Assembly (NCBI GenBank): GCA_016839425.1
Contig: JAEOUI010000197.1
Span: 1-14,024 of the forward strand
Length of the DNA: 14,024 nt
Direction of reading: 5' to 3'
From: Promethearchaeota archaeon
GTDB lineage: Archaea > Asgardarchaeota > Lokiarchaeia > Sigynarchaeales > SOKP01
Below the pieces are notes generated by a model. It was not told the DNA's origin, made no database searches, and worked only from the letters and a program-made list of their open reading frames with translations. The position numbers were made by a program, and so were the translations under genes. How positions within the stretch are numbered: the stretch's first letter is position 1; each line of letters starts with the position of its first letter. Below are positions 1 to 7,592 of this stretch, one piece after another.

Positions 1-45
1 AGTTGAAACAATAACAATAAAAAATCATCAAGTATTTTTAGGAAT

Positions 46-58
46 GTGATTAAATCAC
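46..58. promoter_or_regulatory. Perfect 13-base palindrome upstream of the first DUF362 gene
   Basis: GTGATT-A-AATCAC is a perfect dyad with 6-base arms around one central A, ending 27 bases before the ATG at 86. The placement suits an operator for that gene. No second copy was found in the window, so a specific regulator cannot be named. Six-base arms do occur by chance in DNA this AT-rich, although the GTGA/TCAC ends are less AT-biased than the surroundings. Confidence 0.3.
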
Positions 59-85
59 TAAAATAACAAATAATTAAGGATTAAA

Positions 86-1408
86 ATGACCAAACCAACT
101 GTATCTATTGTTAAATATGAAAAACCCCTCGAATCCGTTCGAAAAGCCATAGATCTCGCTAAAGGTTTCGATGATCTTCCAGCAAACGCTAAGATATTTA
201 TTAAACCTAATTTAGTTTTTTGGACCAAAGAATGTGATTTTCCAAAATGGGGTGCTTTAACTACATCAAGAGTTGTCGAAGATGTGGTAATACTCTTAAA
301 AGAAAAAGGAATCGAAGATATAACGATTGGAGAGGGCGTTGTTGTAGACGATCCTAAAGATAAGGAAACGCCCGCTGATGCTTTTGAGAAACTCGGATAT
401 AATATCTTGCAAGAGAAATATGGTGTCAAGGTTTTTAATATTATGGAAAGACCTTTTGAAAAAGTGGAGCTCACTGAAGGACTTACGATCAAAATGAATT
501 CAGATATGTTAAATTCTGATTTTCTAATAGATTTACCGGTCCTTAAAACGCACGCTCAATGCGTCGTTAGTTTAGGCACAAAAAACATTAAAGGACTCTT
601 AAACATTGCTTCCCGAAAAAAATTTCACAGTGCAGATCCAGAAAAGAACCTCGATTACAATGTAGCCCAACTTGCAAATAAAGTTCCTCCAACATTAGTG
701 ATAATCGATGGAATATATTCATTAGAAAGAGGCCCCTCAATCGATGGAAAGGCACATAGGACAAATGTGTTAATCGCTTCAAAAGATGTGCTCTCAGCAG
801 ACTTGGTTGGCTCAAATATTCTTGATATAGATCCAAAAAACGTCCCCCACCTCGTCCAATTAGCCAAGCAAAAAGGACGTCCCTTGGATCTATCAGACAT
901 AGAACTAATTGGGGAAAAAATAGCTGATTTTGCGTCTCCTCATGAGTGGGACTATGTATACGCAGGAGATAATGACATGCCTCTCCCTTATCAGAGGGCA
1001 GGTATAACGGGTATCAAGTATCACAAATACGATAAAACCATGTGTACTTACTGTTCGGGACTTAATGGTACGCTTTTAGTTGCCGTGAAGACAGGATTTA
1101 AAGGAGAACCATTCGATAACATTGAAATCCTCACGGGAAAATCATTAGAACCAAGTCCAGGAATGAATAAGACAATATTAGTTGGACAATGTCAATACAA
1201 TAAAAACAAGGACAATCCTTTGATAAAGGAAATGATCGTAATCCCTGGCTGTCCACCACAATCAGATAAAATTCAAGGAGCACTTGAACAAGCGGGAATT
1301 TCTCTTCCATCAGGTTTCTTTAATAACCTTGATAAAGGCCCACTAATGTTCCTTAAACGATACCAAGGCAATCCGGATTTTGATGAGGCTTTTTTCCAAG
1401 TGAAATAA
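86..1408 (+). CDS. DUF362 domain protein with Cys-containing C-terminal region
   Basis: A 440-residue cytosolic protein with no signal peptide or membrane segment. DUF362 hallmarks are KPNLV (residues 40-44) and the run KTH...SLGTKNIKG (154-170), with a Rossmann-like alternation of strands and helices between them. The C-terminal third has CTYC (C320, C323), C369 and C389 (PGCPP), a possible site for an Fe-S cluster or zinc. The biochemical role of the family is not generally established and I assign no reaction. The start is supported by a purine-rich AAGGA eight bases upstream and by the KPNLV motif lying at the usual distance from the N-terminus. It is followed by a T-rich tract and is probably transcribed alone. 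A second, much larger DUF362 protein lies at 4192-6624. Family assignment is firm; function is open. Confidence 0.85.
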   Translation: MTKPTVSIVKYEKPLESVRKAIDLAKGFDDLPANAKIFIKPNLVFWTKECDFPKWGALTTSRVVEDVVILLKEKGIEDITIGEGVVVDDPKDKETPADAFEKLGYNILQEKYGVKVFNIMERPFEKVELTEGLTIKMNSDMLNSDFLIDLPVLKTHAQCVVSLGTKNIKGLLNIASRKKFHSADPEKNLDYNVAQLANKVPPTLVIIDGIYSLERGPSIDGKAHRTNVLIASKDVLSADLVGSNILDIDPKNVPHLVQLAKQKGRPLDLSDIELIGEKIADFASPHEWDYVYAGDNDMPLPYQRAGITGIKYHKYDKTMCTYCSGLNGTLLVAVKTGFKGEPFDNIEILTGKSLEPSPGMNKTILVGQCQYNKNKDNPLIKEMIVIPGCPPQSDKIQGALEQAGISLPSGFFNNLDKGPLMFLKRYQGNPDFDEAFFQVK

Positions 1409-1420
1409 ATTTTTTAAATA

Positions 1421-1443
1421 TTTTTCTTTCTTATTTTTTTATT
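1421..1443 (+). terminator. T-rich archaeal-type terminator
   Basis: A run rich in T (TTTTTCTTTC, then seven Ts) starts 13 bases after the stop codon of the first DUF362 gene. Archaeal RNA polymerase terminates on such T-rich coding-strand tracts without a hairpin. It separates this gene from the transporter, which has its own TATA-like sequence at 1451-1458. Confidence 0.5.
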
Positions 1444-1450
1444 AATTCAT

Positions 1451-1458
1451 ACTATATA
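1451..1458 (+). promoter_or_regulatory. TATA-like box for the molybdate transporter
   Basis: The sequence ACTATATATC contains a TATA core about 40 bases before the ATG at 1494. Transcription would begin roughly 15 bases before the start codon, giving a short leader without a Shine-Dalgarno motif. This rests on pattern and spacing only. Confidence 0.35.
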
Positions 1459-1493
1459 TCAATCCATTTAACATAAAAGAGTTAATTCTAACA

Positions 1494-2618
1494 ATGGAAG
1501 AGCCTAACAAAAAATCATTTAAAAAGTTCAGTTTAAGAGAGTTAGGAGGCGCTCTCGGCGATTGGGGCACATTAATTCCATTCGTTATTGGATATACAGC
1601 AATAGTAGGACTAAATCCTGCGGGATTATTTCTCTGTCTTGGGATTACAAACATTTTTTTAGGAATTAGATATAACCTACCTTTACCTGTACAACCTCAA
1701 AAAACCATTGGAAGCGTAGCGATCGCAAATTCATGGAGCCCAAATTTGGTCATATCAACGGGCTTTTTCACAGGCGTTTTTTGGGCTATTTTGGGGTATT
1801 CAAAAAAAGTAAGCGTTATAGTAAAAAAAATTCCTATACAATCTGTTCGAGGCATACAATTAGGATTAGCTTTTATATTAGGATGGTCAGCGATCTTGTT
1901 ATTTATTGACAACATCATTATAGGACTAGTATCCATCGTAATCATTCTCTTGCTTATTAAAAATAAACGGATTCCTTCGGCTCTTGTTCTTGTATTTTTG
2001 GGAATTATTCTCTTATTATTTACTGGAACGCTTTCTATTACTGAATTTAGACTGAATTTACCAAGATTTAGTTTTCATATTCCTACCTTAGAAAACATTT
2101 TTTTAGGAATGATTCTAGCAGGTTTTGGTCAGCTAATATTAACATTAACTAATGTAATGATCGCAACTGTTGTTTTAATTAAAGATTTGTTTCCCGAAAA
2201 AGAATTTGATGCAAATTCATTGGCTTTAAATATGGGTGTTATGAATATTGCCAGCCCTTTTATTGGAGGTATGCCCTTGTGTCACGGTTCTGGGGGACTT
2301 GCTGCTCAATATGCTTTTGGGGCTAGAACAGGAGGTTCTATGATACTAGAAGGCATAATGGAGGTTATTTTGGGATTATTTTTCTCAGATTTCCTATTAA
2401 CTTTCTTTATATCTTTTCCCATTGCAATATTGGGAGCGATGCTCTTATTAACGGCATTATTATTGGCAAAAATCTCTTTTAAAGATTTTAATAAGAATGT
2501 CTTCCCGATAACATTAATATCGGCAATCATTTGTTTTATTTTTAATATTACTATTGGTTTTATTATTGGATTAGTGCTTTATTATGTTTTTAAAAACAAA
2601 TTTCAAACTGACGATTAA
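1494..2618 (+). CDS. MOT1-family molybdate (oxyanion) transporter
   Basis: A 374-residue polytopic membrane protein with about ten hydrophobic segments. It carries both signature motifs of the MOT1 molybdate transporters, distant relatives of SulP sulfate carriers: LPLPVQPQK (residues 62-70) and GMPLCHGSGGLAAQYAFGARTGG (259-281). The N-terminal ELGGALGDWGTLIPF (16-30) is also typical and is echoed by the second half (LAGFGQLILTLTN, 208-220), as expected for two related repeats. The likely role is uptake of molybdate across the cytoplasmic membrane for molybdo- or tungstoenzyme cofactors; sulfate or tungstate cannot be excluded from sequence. The length matches the family. It stands 85 bases behind the DUF362 gene with its own TATA-like box, so co-transcription is not required. 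Confidence 0.88.
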   Translation: MEEPNKKSFKKFSLRELGGALGDWGTLIPFVIGYTAIVGLNPAGLFLCLGITNIFLGIRYNLPLPVQPQKTIGSVAIANSWSPNLVISTGFFTGVFWAILGYSKKVSVIVKKIPIQSVRGIQLGLAFILGWSAILLFIDNIIIGLVSIVIILLLIKNKRIPSALVLVFLGIILLLFTGTLSITEFRLNLPRFSFHIPTLENIFLGMILAGFGQLILTLTNVMIATVVLIKDLFPEKEFDANSLALNMGVMNIASPFIGGMPLCHGSGGLAAQYAFGARTGGSMILEGIMEVILGLFFSDFLLTFFISFPIAILGAMLLLTALLLAKISFKDFNKNVFPITLISAIICFIFNITIGFIIGLVLYYVFKNKFQTDD

Positions 2619-2771
2619 GTATAACAATTTTTAGAAAATATAAAATCTTTAAAAAATAAAAATTCGATGCAAGGAAGTATTCTGCAAATGTCCAATAGAT
2701 ATCGATTATCAATAATTTAAAGAATTAAATCTTATAGCTAAAAACAAAATTCTTATCGAAAAAATTTTAGC

Positions 2772-2802
2772 AAGAAAAGAGAAAAAGAAAGTAAAAAAAA
2801 AA
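2772..2802 (-). terminator. T-rich tract downstream of the 51-residue gene
   Basis: On the minus strand this is a nearly pure pyrimidine run, including nine Ts in a row, beginning about 24 bases after the stop codon of the small minus-strand gene. It fits an archaeal T-rich terminator and supports that small gene being a transcribed unit. On the plus strand it is only an A-rich run between the transporter and the next gene. Confidence 0.4.
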
Positions 2803-2825
2803 TTCAGGGTTAAATTTCCATCGAT

Positions 2826-2981
2826 TTATTTTTCGTAAAAGATCGAAATATTAATGAACTCTGAATCTTGGGTCTGCAAAATTTTCACGACATCAATATC
2901 AGGATTTTTATTCAACCAGTCATTTATTATGTCGTCTTTATTCATCGACTTTACAAATACTTTAAAAGATACATATTTCAT
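2826..2981 (-). CDS. Small hypothetical protein, 51 residues
   Basis: An ATG-initiated frame on the minus strand encodes a 51-residue acidic/basic-balanced protein beginning MKYVSFKVFVKSMNKDD and ending NISIFYEK. The predicted order is strand (3-10), helix (14-24), strand (29-36), strand (41-48), a compact beta-alpha-beta-beta layout. This resembles very small ferredoxin-like proteins such as the Cse60-type family, but the match is by pattern only. Codon composition is coding-like: it includes TGG, GAC and CAG in an otherwise A/T-saturated intergenic stretch. There is no Shine-Dalgarno sequence; TATA-like sequences lie just upstream on the minus strand (3022-3030 and 2991-3000). A T-rich tract follows its stop. 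Function unknown. Confidence 0.6.
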   Translation of the reverse strand: MKYVSFKVFVKSMNKDDIINDWLNKNPDIDVVKILQTQDSEFINISIFYEK

Positions 2982-3298
2982 TGTGTTTTCACATTATAAA
3001 ATTATTAAGTAAAAGTTCATCAGATATAAGATCTTAATAAAAGCTAATTAAATTAACGATTTTGAAAAGTGAAATTTTAAAAGATGATTCTTGAATTCAT
3101 TTTATACATGCAAATTCTAAAATGGGATATAATTTTAATGGAATCATCTCTGCTATTAATTCAACTAAATTTTTTAAGCTTTTTCACCTTCATTATAACT
3201 TAAGATAAGAAATAATACTAAATTTTTCTTCAGAACTATTGCATGCATTATCTCCATTGAGAAGCTTTCCTACCATTTCAAAGCCATGAGAGTTAAAA
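2982..3298. other. Intergenic region, possible decayed minus-strand frame
   Basis: No convincing intact gene is present. On the minus strand one frame is open from a GTG at 3315 (inside the end of the deacetylase gene) to a stop at 3193, giving 40 codons that include HGFEMVGKLLNGDN. After three closely spaced stops the same frame reopens from about 3183 to 3097 with a protein-like segment (LVELIAEMIPLKLYPILEFA). This could be the remnant of a lost gene, or chance. A 10-base palindrome TAAGATCTTA is at 3027-3036, upstream of the small minus-strand gene. Confidence 0.25.
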
Positions 3299-4072
3299 TT
3301 ATTTAAATCCTTCACAAAAAGCAGCTACATTTTTTGGTAAAACCTCATGATTGTATCCACCTTCAAAAAGTGCGTACCTTCTACTATTACAGAGCTTTTC
3401 AGAATATTTTTTCATTAGCTTTCCGATTTCGGTGTAATCTTCGGTCGAGAGAAGATTTCCCCAATCTTCGAGCCCTTGATCGAATCCCGCAGAAGCACAG
3501 AAGATGTCTATATGATCTAATTGCTCCATATAATCCTTAATTTCAGAAACATACGCTTTTCCATTTCTTTCGTCTCTTGGATTAAAAATATTAACTTCAA
3601 ATCCGTCCGACCTACTGGAAAGAATATTGATGTTGCCATCTCCTACATGTAGATCGAAATCAAGCACAAACGCAGATTTTATTTTATTTTCTGCATATAA
3701 TTTAAGGAGACTTACACTTACATTATTGAAAAAACAAAAACCCCAACAGCTATCCGCCGAAGCGTGGTGTCCGGGAGGTCTGATTAAAGCAAAAGATGGA
3801 TTTCCCGTAAAAGCTTCTTCTGCAGCCATTATTGCACCGCCTGCAGCCAGAGAAGCCATCTTATATAATAGAGAGTCCTTCTTGATATAGGAAAGATGGC
3901 GGCTTGAATGAGCCCTTAAAATATCTTCATCTCGAGCGGGAGAGGGTTCTTGAAAAATGAGGTTTTTATCCTTTTTTAATATATCAAAAATTCCTTCTAA
4001 TCTCCCAGAAGCTGCTGCGGGATCGCTAGAATAAGATGAATTATAAAATTTCTCACTAAATATGATTTTCAT
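3299..4072 (-). CDS. Histone deacetylase-family Zn-dependent amidohydrolase
   Basis: A 257-residue arginase/deacetylase-fold enzyme, short relative to typical HDAC-like proteins (about 300-350). It keeps the active-site set: RPPGHHA (98-104, His dyad H102/H103), GFCFFNNV (111-118), DFDLHVGDG (138-146, Zn ligands D140 and H142), GFD (third Zn ligand D198) and EGGY (catalytic-type Tyr240). The usual second His of the DxHHG motif is Val143. Expected chemistry is hydrolysis of an acyl-lysine or another acetylated amine such as a polyamine; the substrate is not determined by sequence. It is divergent from the EF-hand DUF362 gene across a 119-base intergenic region. The ATG at 4072 places the first strand (MKIIFSEKFY) at the N-terminus as usual. 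The family call is firm; calling it a true histone deacetylase would be overreach. Confidence 0.87.
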   Translation of the reverse strand: MKIIFSEKFYNSSYSSDPAAASGRLEGIFDILKKDKNLIFQEPSPARDEDILRAHSSRHLSYIKKDSLLYKMASLAAGGAIMAAEEAFTGNPSFALIRPPGHHASADSCWGFCFFNNVSVSLLKLYAENKIKSAFVLDFDLHVGDGNINILSSRSDGFEVNIFNPRDERNGKAYVSEIKDYMEQLDHIDIFCASAGFDQGLEDWGNLLSTEDYTEIGKLMKKYSEKLCNSRRYALFEGGYNHEVLPKNVAAFCEGFK

Positions 4073-4096
4073 AATTTTTTACTCTTAATTATCATC

Positions 4097-4110
4097 ATTC
4101 ATTTATGAAT
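4097..4110. promoter_or_regulatory. Palindrome in the divergent deacetylase/DUF362 promoter region
   Basis: ATTCAT-TT-ATGAAT is a perfect dyad 25 bases upstream of the deacetylase start and 82 bases upstream of the DUF362 start. TATA-like sequence for the plus-strand gene lies at about 4128-4142. It could be an operator, but 6-base A/T-rich arms are only modest evidence. Confidence 0.2.
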
Positions 4111-4191
4111 AGAAGATATTATTACTTATAATATTTTTATACACATAAGAAAAATTTAAACTTTATAGAGACAGGACAGGAATAAGTCAAA

Positions 4192-6624
4192 ATGAATGAA
4201 AATATTAAAGCCAATATTATTGATTCGACTATAGGATCAAAAACTATAGAGACTGAAGATTCCGCAATCGCTGTTACTCGACTAGATGTCGAAAAAGCAT
4301 ATAAAAACGTGAGTAAGATGCTCCAAAAATTTATTCGAGATGGAGAAAAAGATAAATGGTTGGAGATCAAAAAGCACATAAATTATATTTATTTGAATTT
4401 ATCCAAATCACTACAGGCTCTGGATCAAGAAACTGGATTCGTAAAAAAAATAAATGAAAAAATCTTACGAGGCCAGAATATATTGTTCAAACCTAATTTG
4501 GTAAGTACGGAGAACATAAATCCTTATAATTTCGGATCTGCTTTTGGAAGCAATGCAATGGTAGATTGGACTCTTATGGCAGCCATATTAAGATGGTTCC
4601 ACGACGAAGCTGGAATTAGTTATTACAAAATGTCCGTTGGCGAAGGAGCAACCACATCAGCTTGGAAAGCTTCTCATTACACATATTTAAAGGGGAATGG
4701 GAGGATTGTAACGACAGAAGCTGCAATGGAAGGGCGCTCAGAAGATTTTTATGGTGGTTATGGTTTCTATTTTATTAGAAAATACCTTTCTGAAGAGTCT
4801 GATTCTTCTTTAGGGGATAATCCAATGAATGGCTTCGAAGAAAGCGTTTCTGGTATATTTATCCCTCCAGGAAAAGCAACTGACAAGTTAATGATATACG
4901 ATCTAAATAAAATCTCCGATCCCTCGAGAGGTCGGGTGGTTCCCGTCCCAGAAGGAGAAAATTTTAAATCCCTTGTTCTTCATAAAGTAGTCGTTGGAGG
5001 AAATCCAAACGATCCTGAAGATATCGCACTTTTTCCACAACCTATTCTAATAAATGTGTCAAAATTGAAAGTGCACACGCAATCGCTAATTACTAATGCT
5101 TTAAAAAATCTTGGAATTGGTCTTTATTCAATGCAAGTGCATAATGCAAACAATTCCGATTGGAAATACGCAAAACCAGATATTAAAATTCCCGGTTTGA
5201 GATCCCCGATCCCTCATCAAATCTGGGTACCAGAACACGATCCTGTTACTTTTGTTCCAAGAAAGGACGAAAACGGCAATTATATCGTGAAAAAAACAGG
5301 GGGTTTAACAGGGACGGTTCTTGACATGATAAAAGCAGTCGCAAATCAGGGAATTTTTATGATGCACATTGTCGATAGCATCGAGGCTGTTAATTTTGAT
5401 CATCAAGGTATTGGATACGGTCATTCAGTATCCGAAGGCCTCGTTTTTTCCAGTTTAAACCCAGTTGCCTTGGATCTTTGTTGTGCGCGATATCTTTTTA
5501 GTAATGTGGGTTTAAAAGAAGCACAAGAAGCTGGAATAAAAGACGGTATTGATGGCTTATTTCCCCAATCAGTACCTATTCCAAAATTCAATGGCACTCA
5601 GATCATCACGGAAATAGGATATGATTGTCCTATACAAAGAGATATATTTCTCCTCCGAGCAGAACAAGTAGGTCTTGGTTCGAGAAAATATCATATAATA
5701 GGATATGATGGATTAACTGATAGTCCTATGGCTTCAATTAAAGGGCGTCTCGGATTTGTAATGGACGGAAAGTTTAATGAAATTGTGACTAAAACCTTAT
5801 ATTTAGATATTTATAAAGTTCCTTGGGATTTGCAGAAAACTTTTTTTAATTACCTCGAAGCCATCGAAGCTTTAGAAGGAAAATCCCTAAAAAATGATTT
5901 TCTCGAGACATTTGATGAAGACCGAGATGGTATAATATCTTACGAGGAATTTGGTAAAAAGGGATTACTTGGAACTACCATGTACATTACAGGCCATTAC
6001 ATGAGCGCACAAGGAATGAAAGACGAATCAGAAACATATAGAACGCTTTTTGCAACTTTAAATACTAGACTTCAAAATACTAATCCAAAATGGAATCCAA
6101 AAGGGCATCACATCCAAAGAGAAAATCATTGGGGTTCAATAGCCCTTGTCGGACTAAATATGTCGCAAAATAAAGAGGAAAAAGACGATCCATTCATCAA
6201 AGGTTTAAAATGGGGGAAAGGGAAATGGCCAAGTTTCTCGTTTGCCCAAAATATATACATCCATCAACAACTATATGGATACAAATTTCCCCCAAAGATC
6301 GGACCAATGAGCTTATATGGTGCAGTATTTTGTAACGCCGATTATACACAAAATGACCAAAAATATATTGGGAGGATAAGGGGTTTTCCACGACCAGATG
6401 CTGTAGATAAATACTTAGAGGCAGTACGAAATGGAGAGCAAAAACCTTTGGATTTTACCTTTTTTGTACCAATAGGATATGGAGGAAACGGAAAGATCCC
6501 TAATGTACAAGAGACATCCGATCCTAACAAGATTCTTACAGCGGAGTTTAATAATGGGACTATTAAATGGCCTGATGCGAGTATTCCTATTCTAAGCGAA
6601 GATGATATTAAAATCATACTTTAA
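4192..6624 (+). CDS. Large DUF362 protein (810 residues) with an EF-hand calcium-binding loop
   Basis: A soluble 810-residue protein, roughly twice the usual DUF362 length. DUF362 signatures are FKPNLV (99-104), the acidic/glycine turn SVGEGATTSAW (148-158) and the strand plus KxxT-type segment SKLKVHTQSLITNALKNLGIG (290-310), with VALDLCCARYLF (425-436) near the end of the core. The N-terminal 90 residues form a helical extension, and residues 190-280 and 320-370 look like insertions. In the C-terminal half, DEDRDGIISYEE (575-586) is a canonical 12-residue EF-hand loop (D575, D577, D579, G580, I582, S583, E586) flanked by helices, so calcium binding is likely. No second EF-hand and no Cys cluster were seen. 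No signal peptide is visible. The start is the first in-frame ATG after TATA-like sequence; only weak AGGA purines precede it. The reaction is unknown; the EF-hand suggests calcium-dependent structure or control. Confidence 0.82.
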   Translation: MNENIKANIIDSTIGSKTIETEDSAIAVTRLDVEKAYKNVSKMLQKFIRDGEKDKWLEIKKHINYIYLNLSKSLQALDQETGFVKKINEKILRGQNILFKPNLVSTENINPYNFGSAFGSNAMVDWTLMAAILRWFHDEAGISYYKMSVGEGATTSAWKASHYTYLKGNGRIVTTEAAMEGRSEDFYGGYGFYFIRKYLSEESDSSLGDNPMNGFEESVSGIFIPPGKATDKLMIYDLNKISDPSRGRVVPVPEGENFKSLVLHKVVVGGNPNDPEDIALFPQPILINVSKLKVHTQSLITNALKNLGIGLYSMQVHNANNSDWKYAKPDIKIPGLRSPIPHQIWVPEHDPVTFVPRKDENGNYIVKKTGGLTGTVLDMIKAVANQGIFMMHIVDSIEAVNFDHQGIGYGHSVSEGLVFSSLNPVALDLCCARYLFSNVGLKEAQEAGIKDGIDGLFPQSVPIPKFNGTQIITEIGYDCPIQRDIFLLRAEQVGLGSRKYHIIGYDGLTDSPMASIKGRLGFVMDGKFNEIVTKTLYLDIYKVPWDLQKTFFNYLEAIEALEGKSLKNDFLETFDEDRDGIISYEEFGKKGLLGTTMYITGHYMSAQGMKDESETYRTLFATLNTRLQNTNPKWNPKGHHIQRENHWGSIALVGLNMSQNKEEKDDPFIKGLKWGKGKWPSFSFAQNIYIHQQLYGYKFPPKIGPMSLYGAVFCNADYTQNDQKYIGRIRGFPRPDAVDKYLEAVRNGEQKPLDFTFFVPIGYGGNGKIPNVQETSDPNKILTAEFNNGTIKWPDASIPILSEDDIKIIL

Positions 6625-6633
6625 CTCCAAATC

Positions 6634-6664
6634 TCTCTTATTTTAATTTTTATAAAATTTTATT
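6634..6664 (+). terminator. T-rich tract after the EF-hand DUF362 gene
   Basis: A T-rich stretch (CTTATTTTAATTTTTATAAAATTTTATTT) begins about ten bases after the stop codon and fits archaeal termination. The carbonic-anhydrase-like gene that follows has its own TATA-like sequence. Confidence 0.4.
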
Positions 6665-6710
6665 TAAATTAATAGTTTAGCCAGAATAGATTTATACAAA
6701 TTATAGATTA

Positions 6711-6719
6711 CTTATATTA
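6711..6719 (+). promoter_or_regulatory. TATA-like box for a leaderless LCIB-type gene
   Basis: CTTATATTA is centred about 26 bases upstream of the ATG at 6740. That is the normal distance from TATA to the transcription start, so the mRNA would be leaderless. This agrees with the absence of a Shine-Dalgarno sequence. An earlier ATG at 6724 hits a stop after four codons. Confidence 0.4.
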
Positions 6720-6739
6720 TCAAATGTTTAAAAATTAAA

Positions 6740-7546
6740 ATGTCATCAATGGAAGAATATAGGAAAATACTTGAGAAAGATTTTTTGGAATGGGGAAATG
6801 TTTTAACAGTTAACGAGCTTGCTAAAAAGTTAAATGAGAATCTCGTTGAGAATGGATTTGATCGAACTAATTCAAGATTGGTCTTTAGTGTTTGTTCCGA
6901 CGATTGTAACAGGCTATCCGAGCGTGAAACGGTGGAGAAAGCTCTTTCGAGAATATTTAATAAGGAATTTCATTTAGGGGGGTTAGGAGCTTATCCTGTT
7001 GGAGGTATTTCAGGAATAATCGCCGCAAGTCATCATCCACCAGATATTCTTACTCTAGACGGTATGAAAAATAGAAGTGGAAATTTAATCATTTTTGCTA
7101 GTCCGCATTTTGGAATGATTAAAAAAGAAACAATCATTTATGGAAGTTTTATAAGACCAGGACAACAAAAACCAACTGCCTCCTGCGGAGCGATGATGGG
7201 ATTTCTAAGCACATTAAAGACCGCAAAAGATTCACGGATTTTAAAACCTGGAGTCGAGGATACGAGTTTGGATCCATCCAAGAAAGTACTTTACAAGCAA
7301 TTAATAGCGAATTTTTCAGAAAGACTCAACGCACTTCTTGAATTAAACGATGTGAATCAACAGGTTCTCGAATTATTTAAAATTAACCACGACCTTATTG
7401 AAACTAAACTATTGCAAATGATTAATGAATTCAAGAAAAAAGAATCATTCTCGGGAAACATCGTCTTCATTAGCGGAATTACGGTAAATACTACGGATAA
7501 AGATTATTTTGTATTAAAACAAATAAATGCATCTATGAACAAGTAA
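6740..7546 (+). CDS. LCIB/LCIC-type beta-carbonic anhydrase homologue
   Basis: A 268-residue soluble protein matching the limiting-CO2-inducible B/C family, known from algae and diatoms and also present in prokaryotes, some members of which are active zinc carbonic anhydrases (CO2 + H2O to bicarbonate). Visible motifs: CSDDCNR (52-58; Zn ligand C52, D54 and R58 as the Asp/Arg dyad), HLGGLGAYPVGG (78-89), ASHHPPD (96-102), SPHFG (121-125; H123 the probable His ligand), then RPGQ (139-142) and SCGA (148-151; C149 the probable second Cys ligand). C52 to C149 spacing agrees with the family. Residues 175-235 form a helical C-terminal part. The gene converges on threonine dehydratase with 46 bases between. 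Whether it acts as a carbonic anhydrase needs assay, because some family members are inactive. Residue roles are from memory of the family, not an alignment. Confidence 0.8.
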   Translation: MSSMEEYRKILEKDFLEWGNVLTVNELAKKLNENLVENGFDRTNSRLVFSVCSDDCNRLSERETVEKALSRIFNKEFHLGGLGAYPVGGISGIIAASHHPPDILTLDGMKNRSGNLIIFASPHFGMIKKETIIYGSFIRPGQQKPTASCGAMMGFLSTLKTAKDSRILKPGVEDTSLDPSKKVLYKQLIANFSERLNALLELNDVNQQVLELFKINHDLIETKLLQMINEFKKKESFSGNIVFISGITVNTTDKDYFVLKQINASMNK

Positions 7547-7592
7547 TAAAGTTAACAATTCCTAAATATTAATAATTTTATAAGGATCATTT

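Noticed and set aside
3084..3203. A 39-codon plus-strand frame (MILEFILYMQ...).
   Set aside because: Low-complexity, Ile/Leu/Phe-rich translation of AT-rich DNA, no promoter or ribosome site, and opposite to the more protein-like minus-strand frame.
3299..4072. Calling the protein a chromatin histone deacetylase.
   Set aside because: The fold and active site support a deacetylase-family hydrolase, but no histone gene is in the window and the Alba acetylation site is Arg.
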